From Igneacidithiobacillus sp041146875 (GTDB lineage Bacteria; Pseudomonadota; Gammaproteobacteria; Acidithiobacillales; Acidithiobacillaceae), in the NCBI RefSeq assembly GCF_041146875.1, contig NZ_JBFRXP010000044.1:1-5837 (forward strand): a DNA stretch of 5,837 bases, written 5' to 3'. Made by a program: the position numbers and the translations under genes. Numbering within the stretch: the stretch's first letter is position 1; each line of letters starts with the position of its first letter. Below, piece after piece: positions 1-5,837 of the stretch. The notes beneath the pieces are model-generated. The model made no database searches. It was not told where the DNA came from and worked only from the letters and a program-made list of their open reading frames with translations.

Positions 1-19
1 CGATATTCCCCGACCCAGG
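1..19 (+). repeat. Inverted-repeat copy A within cusA, at the window edge
   Basis: CGATATTCCCCGACCCAGG on the plus strand matches the reverse complement of 2426-2445 except for one missing T. The match stops immediately to the right of position 19 and may continue to the left beyond the window. In cusA this is the coding sequence for the conserved SWVGEY region of the second porter domain. It may be chance similarity. Confidence 0.4.
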
Positions 20-2564
20 AAAGCGTGTAGCCGGCGGGAAGCTGCACCTGAGAAGCAATTGCCCGCTGTGCGCGACGCACATAGCCACCAATACTCGTTC
101 CCGGTTGGAGATCAATGGTGACCCAGGTATTCAAGCGACTATTGTCACTGGTCAACATGGATGGGCCATTTTCCAGTGTCACCTGGGCCACCTGAGCTAA
201 CGGAATTTGTGCACCGCTGGGCGTTGCAATACGGCTTTCGAGGAGTGTCGCAAGGGATTGCCGTAGCCGTCGTGGATAACGCAAGTTCACGGGAAAGCGT
301 TCTACTCCCTGGACCGCCGTAGTGATGACCTCGCCACCCACGGCGGTAGAAACCAGGCGGTTGACGTCTGCTATCGAGATACCATAGCGCGCCGCTGCGC
401 GACGATGGGTACGTACCACGATATAGCGTCCGCCGGTGACCCGAGCTGCATATGCGGAGTCCGTATGGGGCACGCTCAACAAGGCTTTCTGAACTTCCTG
501 CCCCAATCGATTGAGGGTGCCGAGATCTGTGCCACTGATTTTTATCCCCAGTGGGGTTTGCAAACCCGTGGTCAACATATCGACTCTGCCTTTGATCGGT
601 TGGGTCCAGTTGTTGGTCAGACCAGGGATTTGTAAGGCGGCATTCATCAGATTCTGCAAATGCTGTTGGGTCATACCGGCGGGCCAATGACCCGGTCGCT
701 TTAACGTTACCACCGTATCAAACATGGAGATGGGTGACTGATCGGTCGCCGTTTGCGCGCGACCCGCCTCGCCAAACACGCTCTTCACCTCAGGGAAGGT
801 CTTGAGAATCCGGTCGGTGAGTTGCAGCAGCGCGCCCGCTTCGCCATAGGAGATCGCCGGGTTTTGCGCGACGGGCATATACAGCAGGGTGCCCTCATTG
901 AGCGGAGGCATCAACTGGGTACCGAGACGCTGCCACGGATAGAGCAAAGTGGCCGCCAGGAGGGCCGATACCAACAAGACCAGCCAAGGAAACGAAAGGA
1001 CAGACCGAATGATGGGCCGATACAGACTGGCCAACCAGCGATTGAGTGGGTTTTTCCGCTCGGCGGGGATATGGCCGCGAATGAACCAACCCATGAGAAG
1101 TGGAACCAAGGTGACAGAGAGTATGGCCGCCGCCGCAATGGAAAAGGTTTTGGTATAGGCGAGCGGTGCGAAGAGTTTTCCCTCCTGCCCAGTTAGCGCA
1201 AATATCGGCAAAAAAGAAACCGTAATGATCAGCAGTGAAAAAAACAGCGCGGGGCCTACCTCCAGCGCAGCGATTTGCGCGATATGCCAAGGACCTGCCT
1301 CGGTCTTTTGTTCCATATGTTTATGCATGTTCTCGATCATGACGACCGGCGCATCGACCATCACTCCAATGGCAATGGCGATTCCGCCCAGCGACATGAT
1401 ATTCGCCGGAATATCGAACCAATACATAATGATGAACGCAGCCAATATGCCTACAGGCAGTGCGATGAGCGCCACTAGAGCAGAGCGAACCCGCAACAAA
1501 AACAACAGGGCGACCAAAGAGACGGCAATCATCTCTTCGAGCAATTTGCCGGTCAGAGTGCCAATACTCCGTTGGATGAGCGGACGCTGGCTGTACGTGG
1601 TAACCACCTGCACTCCCTTGGGCAGGGAGGGGCGAATTTCTTGCAGCTTTTGTTGAATGCGCTGAATCAGGGCATTGGCATTGCCATTCTGATTCATCAT
1701 GACGATACCGCCAACTACCTGCCCCTGCCCGTTGAGATCGGCAATGCCGCTCGGCAATACGGGGCCGAGTTGTACGCGGGCCACTTGGCCAATGGTGATC
1801 GGAACGTCGTTGGCAACGGTCAACGGGGCCTGTCGGAGATCCTGCAAAGAATGGATATAGCCCGAGGTGCGTACAATATAACGCGCGCCGCCCATATCCA
1901 CGACAGAACCACTGGTTTCCCCATTGGCCGCGCGAATTGCGGCTTCTACTTGCCCTAATGTCAATCCATACGCCAAGAGTTTGTTGGGATTTACGACGAC
2001 TTGGTATTCCTGCGTCATGCCTCCGACAGTCGCTACTTGCGCCACTCCGGGAATACCTTGTAAAGCAAATTTCAGAAACCAGTTCTGTAGGGTTGTGAGT
2101 TGGGCGAGATTCAGCGTACCCGAGGGGTCTGTCAGGGCATATTCATAAATCCAATCAACGCCGGAGCTGTCTGGGCCCAAGGCCGGGGATACGCCGGGGG
2201 GTAGCTGGGCCTGCGCCTGATCCAGATATTGCAACACCAGATTGCGCGCCTGAAAAATATTCGTCCCATTCTTGAACAACACATACACGTAAGAGTCGCC
2301 AAACATCGAGTATCCACGCACTGCTTGTGCACCGGGCACCTCCTGCAGCGTGGTTTCGAGCGGATAGGTCACCTGATCCTGGACAATTTGGGGGGCTTGG
2401 CCAGGGTAGCTGGTTTTTACGATGACCTGGGTCGGGGAAATATCGGGAATCGCTTCCAGGGGGATGTATAGCACGGCCAGACCCCCGGCAACGATTACGA
2501 CCAGAATCGTCAGCAATACTAAAAACGGGTTATTCATGCACCAACGTATCGTAGCTTTAATCAT
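1..2564 (-). CDS. cusA: CusA-type Cu(I)/Ag(I) RND efflux pump, 3' end cut by the window edge
   Basis: Inner-membrane, proton-driven pump of the heavy-metal RND family, the engine of the CusCBA complex. I translated 854 codons by hand; E. coli CusA has about 1047 residues, so roughly 190 (TM8-12) lie outside the window. TM1 is about 13-34 and TM2-TM7 fall between 340 and 546, with the first periplasmic porter domain between. The TM4 motif around 390-411 has NIMSLGG and the proton-relay Asp404 (E. coli D405). Met563, Met614 and Met663 align with the copper-binding triad M573/M623/M672, which supports Cu/Ag over Zn/Co. Met390, Met402, Met409 and Met491 of the relay are kept, but positions equivalent to M271, M486 and M755 are Leu270, Ile476 and Val746. 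The ATG at 2564 gives the same N-terminal length as E. coli CusA and has a G-run (2578-2573) 8 nt upstream. It overlaps the end of cusB by 8 nt, indicating coupled translation. E. coli numbering is from memory but the offsets are consistent. SilA is an equally good name. Confidence 0.95.
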   Translation of the reverse strand, partial: MIKATIRWCMNNPFLVLLTILVVIVAGGLAVLYIPLEAIPDISPTQVIVKTSYPGQAPQIVQDQVTYPLETTLQEVPGAQAVRGYSMFGDSYVYVLFKNGTNIFQARNLVLQYLDQAQAQLPPGVSPALGPDSSGVDWIYEYALTDPSGTLNLAQLTTLQNWFLKFALQGIPGVAQVATVGGMTQEYQVVVNPNKLLAYGLTLGQVEAAIRAANGETSGSVVDMGGARYIVRTSGYIHSLQDLRQAPLTVANDVPITIGQVARVQLGPVLPSGIADLNGQGQVVGGIVMMNQNGNANALIQRIQQKLQEIRPSLPKGVQVVTTYSQRPLIQRSIGTLTGKLLEEMIAVSLVALLFLLRVRSALVALIALPVGILAAFIIMYWFDIPANIMSLGGIAIAIGVMVDAPVVMIENMHKHMEQKTEAGPWHIAQIAALEVGPALFFSLLIITVSFLPIFALTGQEGKLFAPLAYTKTFSIAAAAILSVTLVPLLMGWFIRGHIPAERKNPLNRWLASLYRPIIRSVLSFPWLVLLVSALLAATLLYPWQRLGTQLMPPLNEGTLLYMPVAQNPAISYGEAGALLQLTDRILKTFPEVKSVFGEAGRAQTATDQSPISMFDTVVTLKRPGHWPAGMTQQHLQNLMNAALQIPGLTNNWTQPIKGRVDMLTTGLQTPLGIKISGTDLGTLNRLGQEVQKALLSVPHTDSAYAARVTGGRYIVVRTHRRAAARYGISIADVNRLVSTAVGGEVITTAVQGVERFPVNLRYPRRLRQSLATLLESRIATPSGAQIPLAQVAQVTLENGPSMLTSDNSRLNTWVTIDLQPGTSIGGYVRRAQRAIASQVQLPAGYTLSWVGEY
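2426..2445 (-). repeat. Inverted-repeat copy B within the 5' part of cusA
   Basis: CCTGGGTCGGGGAAATATCG on the plus strand is the inverted partner of positions 1-19, with a single-base insertion. Here the coding (minus) strand encodes the conserved PDISPTQV segment just after TM1. The two copies encode unrelated peptides in opposite orientation, so the similarity does not arise from protein homology. Confidence 0.4.
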
Positions 2565-3918
2565 GGGCGTTGCCCCCCATCGCCATACCTTTCATGCTGG
2601 CCGCGGCAGGGCTTACCGCTCGCGCGGTTGCTTTGGCGTGGGTTGCTGGCACAGTGCTGGCGGCAGAGGCAGTATCACTACCCAACATGCGCGCCTGAAC
2701 GGACTGGAATTGCGATTCCGAATACAGCAGGAACTGTGCATTGTCGACCACCCGCTCACCCGCCTGAAGTCCTCTGGGTATGGCTGTCCACCCTCCGGCC
2801 TCCGGTCCGACCTGTACCTGCGCCGGTCGAAAATGGCCGCCCGGTTCATGCAGCATCACAAAGTCGCCCTCCTGGGCGTGGAGTACCGCACTGCTCGGCA
2901 CCGCGAGAACGCGCTGGGCTTGTGCGAGGAGGGTGGCATCGGCATACATGCCAGGACGCAACACATTGTCTGGGTTCGGGAAACTGAGGCGTGCGGTCAC
3001 TGTCCGACTTTGGCTGTTGACGGTGGGATAGAGAAAACTCACCCGGCCCTTCCAAGTCTTTCCCGGATAGGCGGGGAGCTCTAAGGTCACCTCATCGCCG
3101 ATCTGTACCCAGGGAAGTTGATACCCATAGAGCGCCACGTTGACCCAGACGCGTTGGAGGTTGGCCACCTGCATAAGATTGCTCTGCGGGCTGATGTACC
3201 CGCCTTGTCGCACCTGTAAGCTGTCGACCACACCAGAAATGGGCGCATAGACGGGGATTTCCTTTTCTGCAACCGCCGTCTGCCGGAGTTGTCGAATTTG
3301 CGCGGTGGAAAGACCTAACAATTGCAATCTGGTCTTCGCCGCCGATCCCAAACTTTTTCCCAGGCTGATCCCGGCGGTGTTTTGCGCTACGAGATATTCT
3401 TGTTCTGCACTGTAAAGCTCCGGTGAATACACCTCTGCAATCTCTTGACCACGAGAAACCGGATCGCCGACAGCTTTGACCGCCAGTTGCTCCACCCATC
3501 CGGAAAAATGTGGATTGATGGCATACAGGCGATTTTCATCAATCGCCACAGTTCCCACGGTATGTATCGCGCGCCCTATCCGTCGTTTCTGGACCGGCAC
3601 CAGGCGCACCCCCAAGGTCTGCACCATACGGGAATCAACGGCGAGCGCTGGTGTTGCCGAATGAGACGTACTGGTTGGTTGGGAATATACCGGAATATAT
3701 TTCATCCCCATGTTGTCTTTCATCGGATGGTTCGCATGAATGGCAGGATTCATGGGATTGGCCCAATACAAGATGTGCCGTTGGCTTGGCGCGCTGGCCG
3801 TGTGCGGGGTCTGTGACACCGCCGAAGATTCCGGTCGCCACCACAGACTTACTGCGGCACCCACTCCTATGCCAACAACGAGAAACACGGCGCTCACTAA
3901 ATATTGGCGGGATTTCAT
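2557..3918 (-). CDS. cusB: CusB-type periplasmic adaptor (membrane fusion protein) with Met-rich metal-binding domain
   Basis: Periplasmic adaptor that bridges CusA and CusC and hands Cu(I)/Ag(I) to the pump. It has 453 residues; E. coli CusB has about 407. Residues 8-27 form an N-terminal membrane anchor or uncleaved signal, with no lipobox. Residues 47-78 are a heavy-metal-binding domain (YWANPMNP through GMKYIPVY) in which Met56, Met70 and Met72 match the three copper ligands of E. coli CusB in spacing; His61, His64 and Met66 are additional. Two lipoyl-like halves (about 117-152 and 221-252) flank an alpha-hairpin (about 163-216, starting VYSPELYSAEQEYL), followed by a beta-barrel (about 255-332) and a membrane-proximal domain (to about 400). 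The tail (410-453) is Ala/Thr/Ser-rich and ends in SMKGMAMGGNAHD. I see no cysteine in the protein. The ATG overlaps the cusC stop as ATGA and has AGGGGG (3930-3925) 6 nt upstream, which fixes the start. Family call is firm; the tail's role is unknown. Confidence 0.94.
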   Translation of the reverse strand: MKSRQYLVSAVFLVVGIGVGAAVSLWWRPESSAVSQTPHTASAPSQRHILYWANPMNPAIHANHPMKDNMGMKYIPVYSQPTSTSHSATPALAVDSRMVQTLGVRLVPVQKRRIGRAIHTVGTVAIDENRLYAINPHFSGWVEQLAVKAVGDPVSRGQEIAEVYSPELYSAEQEYLVAQNTAGISLGKSLGSAAKTRLQLLGLSTAQIRQLRQTAVAEKEIPVYAPISGVVDSLQVRQGGYISPQSNLMQVANLQRVWVNVALYGYQLPWVQIGDEVTLELPAYPGKTWKGRVSFLYPTVNSQSRTVTARLSFPNPDNVLRPGMYADATLLAQAQRVLAVPSSAVLHAQEGDFVMLHEPGGHFRPAQVQVGPEAGGWTAIPRGLQAGERVVDNAQFLLYSESQFQSVQARMLGSDTASAASTVPATHAKATARAVSPAAASMKGMAMGGNAHD

Positions 3919-5195
3919 GCTCGTCCCCCTTGGGCATTGTTTGCCAGGAAATGTAATTCGGCTTGGCTGATATCGGCATTTTGACGCAGGCCAATCGCCT
4001 TGATCTCAGTCGTCAGCACGAGATCCTGCGCCCGCAATACCGCCCGAAAGTTGCTCCGGCCGGTAACAAAAGCCGCCAAGGTCGCCCGGTACGCCTGTTG
4101 CGCCTCTGGTACCAGTCGCGTCCGTGTCCGCTGATATTGGTTCTGGTTGGAGAGGTACGCTGCGAAGGCTGCACGCGCTTGACGTTCCAGCGATAATCGC
4201 TCCTCATCATAGGTATCCTGTGCCGCAATAGACTGGGCCTGCGCTGCCGCAACGCTTTGATCTTGGCGATCGGACGGGAAAATCGGCAGGCTGAGGTTGA
4301 CTCCCACCGATAACCAGTTCGGGCTGCCCGGAGCGAAGTCCTGGCCATAGGCGGTACTCAGGGTAATTTCTGGGAGATAGGCGGTGCGCGCCACACGCAC
4401 CCCCTCCTGTGCTTCGGCAGATTGTTCTGCGGCAGCGCGTAATAACGGCTGTGCCGTGATTTGTGCGATCAACTGCGCCAAGGATGGAGGCGTGGGTAGC
4501 TGCGGCCAGTTCACAGAGACTTGCGGAGGACTCGAAAGTGCCAAGGTCTCGGCAAGTCTCGCCGTATCTTCTTGATATTCAGCCCGCAAACGAAGCTCAT
4601 CATTCTGCAAATTGTCGAGCGCGAGCTTGGCTTCGATCACCGACGCTTCTGTGCTCCGACCAGCGCGATAAGCGGCCAGGGTGGTTTGTATGGTGTTCTT
4701 GGCTAAAGACTGCTGTGTATGAAGCACGACTATTTCTTTCTGTACCGCTACGGTCTCCAACCAGTTACGCTGTAACAGCAAAATCAATGCAGCAGAGCGT
4801 CCGGCCAAGGTATCTTTTGCAGCTTGTACTTCCAGGCGGACCTCGCGTCCCTTCAACGACAACTGTCCGAATGGAGGGAACGTCTGGCTGAGTCCAATGC
4901 TCAACATGCTCATTTGCATAGTATTCATGGAAAAATTATTGGTAGGCAGATTCACCGCACCGAAACTCAGATGTGGATCAGGCAACTGGGCGACCGCCAC
5001 CGACTGGTGTTGCAAGGCAACAATTTTTTGATTGAGGACGCCCAAACTGGGGTTTTGTTGCAAGGCAATGGCCTGGGCCGCCTGAAGTGTCATGGTGTCC
5101 GCAGCGGCTGCACACGGCAACAAAACACTCGAACCGAGCACTAGAGCGCGGAAAGTACGGCAACAGCGATGTCTATCGAATGCAAAACACGACAT
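3915..5195 (-). CDS. cusC: CusC-type outer-membrane efflux channel (TolC/OEP family)
   Basis: Outer-membrane factor forming the exit duct of the tripartite metal pump. It has 426 residues, slightly shorter than E. coli CusC (about 457). An Arg-rich N-terminus and hydrophobic stretch 17-32 form an export signal; cleavage by signal peptidase I near AAA-AD (about 31-33) looks likeliest. Cys28 in LLPC resembles a lipobox, but Pro before Cys is unusual, so lipidation as in E. coli CusC is uncertain. Two outer-membrane-efflux repeats follow (about 36-220 and 235-420). Typical family features are the PDPHLSFG segment (72-79), the strand region with FPPFGQLSLKGRE (106-118) and the second repeat's YLPEITLSTAYG. 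The long helices are rich in Ala, Gln and Leu. A Met cluster (90, 93, 95, 97) lies in the first strand region. AGGAG (5207-5203) sits 7 nt before the ATG. The 3' end overlaps cusB by 4 nt. The OEP family is certain; the Cus role rests on the operon. Confidence 0.9.
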   Translation of the reverse strand: MSCFAFDRHRCCRTFRALVLGSSVLLPCAAAADTMTLQAAQAIALQQNPSLGVLNQKIVALQHQSVAVAQLPDPHLSFGAVNLPTNNFSMNTMQMSMLSIGLSQTFPPFGQLSLKGREVRLEVQAAKDTLAGRSAALILLLQRNWLETVAVQKEIVVLHTQQSLAKNTIQTTLAAYRAGRSTEASVIEAKLALDNLQNDELRLRAEYQEDTARLAETLALSSPPQVSVNWPQLPTPPSLAQLIAQITAQPLLRAAAEQSAEAQEGVRVARTAYLPEITLSTAYGQDFAPGSPNWLSVGVNLSLPIFPSDRQDQSVAAAQAQSIAAQDTYDEERLSLERQARAAFAAYLSNQNQYQRTRTRLVPEAQQAYRATLAAFVTGRSNFRAVLRAQDLVLTTEIKAIGLRQNADISQAELHFLANNAQGGRA

Positions 5196-5202
5196 AGGAG
5201 AT

Positions 5203-5207
5203 CTCCT
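5203..5207 (-). promoter_or_regulatory. Shine-Dalgarno site of cusC, sequestered by base pairing
   Basis: AGGAG read on the minus strand, followed by 7 nt (ATCTCCT) and the cusC ATG at 5195. It is the best ribosome site in the window and fixes the cusC start. It is unusual because all five bases are the 3' end of an 11-bp inverted repeat with an upstream arm at 5266-5256, and because together with the next 7 nt it also makes a perfect 12-nt palindrome (AGGAGATCTCCT). The sequence is directly seen; inaccessibility in the mRNA is inferred. Confidence 0.8.
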
Positions 5208-5225
5208 GAATCAGAAAGCAGAGAG

Positions 5226-5247
5226 CCCGCCCGGTGTTCCAGGCAGG
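5226..5247 (-). other. GC-rich 9-bp hairpin with AACA tetraloop inside the cusC leader
   Basis: Read on the minus strand, CCTGCCTGG (5247-5239), loop AACA, then CCGGGCGGG (5234-5226). All nine positions pair, two of them as G-U. It is followed by a pyrimidine-rich run with few consecutive T residues (5225-5214), so it falls short of an intrinsic terminator but could cause weak pausing or attenuation. It stabilises the larger outer stem that masks the cusC ribosome site. Confidence 0.55.
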
Positions 5248-5269
5248 TAGCGCTATGATTCAGGAGTAG

Positions 5270-5743
5270 TTAAATCAGCAGGCGAATATTGTGTAAGGGC
5301 GGGGATTCTGCATGCAGGAAGGCGGGCTCGCGCAAAGGCAAGACGTTGCCAATTTCCACCAGGGAAAGGAGAAAAACGATGATGGCGAGCAAGGTGAATG
5401 CAGGAACCGATACATGCGCTGCTTGCAAGCCTTCTGGAGCATGGACAGCGGCGCGCAATGCAACACAACCAAGACCCATACCCGGATTGCCGGGAGCGTG
5501 GTCTGATACCATTGCCGCATCCATGCTTGTCCCGGACATCATCTCCATCGCCATGCCGGGCTGGTTGATACGAGGACAATAATCGGGAAAGATTTCTGCA
5601 AAAATAGAAAGGCTCAACAGTAGGATACTAAAGGCCGCAATCCAGCGCTGGAACCCACCCCAAGCTCGCGGCGCACGCCCACGGCCTAAGCGCCATTGAG
5701 CCTTGGCACCGGAAGGACAATCTTGGATAGAAGTGCGGGGCAT
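5270..5743 (-). CDS. Small two-helix membrane protein with Met/His-rich periplasmic loop, first gene of the operon; function unknown
   Basis: A 157-residue protein I do not recognise with confidence. The N-terminus (1-33) is rich in Arg/Lys and so probably cytoplasmic. A hydrophobic helix spans about 33-53, then a loop of about 58 residues contains Met64, 66, 68, 69, 74, 78 and 89, Cys56 and Cys93, and His82, His101 and His110. A second helix spans about 112-134, with a short Pro/His-containing tail. The loop should face the periplasm and has the composition of a Cu(I)/Ag(I) binder. A remote relation to the DUF2946 group of short copper-associated membrane proteins is possible, from general resemblance only. 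GGAG (5755-5752) lies 8 nt before the ATG; no other in-frame start is plausible. It sits 74 nt upstream of cusC on the same strand, behind a good promoter, so it is likely cotranscribed. It may supply metal to CusB in place of CusF, which is absent here; that is inference. The first helix could instead be a long signal peptide. Confidence 0.75.
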   Translation of the reverse strand: MPRTSIQDCPSGAKAQWRLGRGRAPRAWGGFQRWIAAFSILLLSLSIFAEIFPDYCPRINQPGMAMEMMSGTSMDAAMVSDHAPGNPGMGLGCVALRAAVHAPEGLQAAHVSVPAFTLLAIIVFLLSLVEIGNVLPLREPAFLHAESPPLHNIRLLI

Positions 5744-5794
5744 TGCCTACTCTCCGAGCTGCTCTTTGCAACTGGCAGTACTAACCTTTTGTAA

Positions 5795-5822
5795 AGTATC
5801 CATGCTTTTCGACGACCGTCAA
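5795..5822 (-). promoter_or_regulatory. Candidate sigma70-type promoter of the operon
   Basis: Minus-strand TTGACG (5822-5817, 5 of 6 matches to the -35 consensus), a 16-bp spacer, and GATACT (5800-5795, 4 of 6 matches to the -10 consensus). Transcription would start near 5788, giving a leader of about 45 nt before the first ATG at 5743. A short imperfect dyad (TACT...AGTA, 5779-5782 with 5795-5798) overlaps the -10 and start region and could be a repressor site, but it is too weak to call. The spacer is not the 19-20 bp typical of promoters activated by MerR-family CueR. No other promoter-like pair is evident downstream, so this probably drives all four genes. Confidence 0.5.
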
Positions 5823-5837
5823 GCAGCAGTTTTCGCG

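Larger units (their letters stand above)
5203..5266 (-). promoter_or_regulatory. Two-tier inverted repeat in the gap before cusC; candidate RNA switch or coupling hairpin
   Basis: In the transcript, CUCCUGAAUCA (5266-5256) is perfectly complementary to UGAUUCAGGAG (5213-5203), giving an 11-bp outer stem. Inside it, after an 8-nt linker, lies a second 9-bp hairpin (5247-5226), then a 12-nt pyrimidine-rich linker back to the outer stem. The 3' arm contains the whole cusC Shine-Dalgarno site. The 5' arm begins only 3 nt after the stop codon of the upstream gene (stop at 5272-5270), so a ribosome finishing that gene would cover and open the stem. This suggests translational coupling of cusC to the small protein. 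A ligand- or temperature-sensing leader, or a DNA operator formed by the same inverted repeat, are alternatives. No known riboswitch class is recognised. Confidence 0.6.

Noticed and set aside
145..687. Minus-strand 180-residue open frame in another frame of cusA
   Set aside because: The true CusA frame runs through here with clear homology (for example the VDMLTTG and GGRYIVVRTHR segments); the other frame is a shadow.
753..1656. Several plus-strand open frames opposite the membrane region of cusA
   Set aside because: They overlap each other and mirror the conserved CusA coding frame; compositions are not protein-like.
1..2564. CzcA-type (Zn/Co/Cd) identity for the pump
   Set aside because: The Met triad at 563/614/663 and the GVMVDAPVVMIEN motif match the monovalent Cu/Ag branch.
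2422..3084. Plus-strand open frame of 220 residues opposite cusB and the start of cusA
   Set aside because: It straddles two well-identified genes on the other strand, has low-complexity Arg/His-rich composition and no recognisable domain or ribosome site; it is an antisense shadow.
5203..5266. Intrinsic terminator between the small gene and cusC
   Set aside because: The stems are strong, but there is no run of T residues after either; the outer stem is followed by ATCTCCT and the ATG.
5744..5837. CueR/MerR-type operator
   Set aside because: The -35 to -10 spacing is about 16 bp and no long dyad fills the spacer, unlike the stretched spacers of that class.
1..5837. CRISPR arrays, tRNA/rRNA genes, insertion sequences
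   Set aside because: No regularly spaced direct repeats, no RNA gene signatures and no transposase fragments were seen on either strand.

Overview
The window looks like one minus-strand operon for exporting copper/silver from the periplasm of a Gram-negative bacterium. It holds a complete or nearly complete outer-membrane/adaptor/pump set of the CusCBA (HME-RND) type, preceded by a small, unrecognised, methionine-rich membrane protein. A periplasmic adaptor and an outer-membrane factor require two membranes. The style of the proteins and the moderately GC-rich DNA would fit a proteobacterium, possibly an acidophile such as Acidithiobacillus, but that organism guess comes from general impression and not from a search.

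Layout in the direction of transcription (right to left): a candidate sigma70-type promoter (5822-5795) and a leader of about 45 nt; a 157-residue two-helix protein with a Met/His/Cys-rich loop (5743-5270); a 74-nt gap filled by a strong two-tier inverted repeat that would hide the next ribosome binding site (5266-5203); cusC, the outer-membrane channel (5195-3915); cusB, the periplasmic adaptor (3918-2557, overlapping cusC by 4 nt); and cusA, the proton-driven pump (2564 to beyond position 1, overlapping cusB by 8 nt and cut by the left edge after 854 codons). There is no gene-free stretch over 300 bases. The plus strand carries no convincing gene.

Together CusA, CusB and CusC should form a tripartite channel that takes Cu(I)/Ag(I) from the periplasm or inner membrane and expels it outside. 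The three periplasmic copper-ligand methionines of CusA and the three metal-binding methionines of CusB are all present, so the substrate call is Cu(I)/Ag(I) and not Zn/Co/Cd. No cusF, no metal-responsive regulator and no copper P-type ATPase lie in the window.

The points most worth a second look are the Met-rich first gene, the RNA structure that pairs with the cusC Shine-Dalgarno directly after that gene's stop codon (suggesting translational coupling or another switch), and the loss of some, but not all, of the methionine-pair relay positions in CusA.
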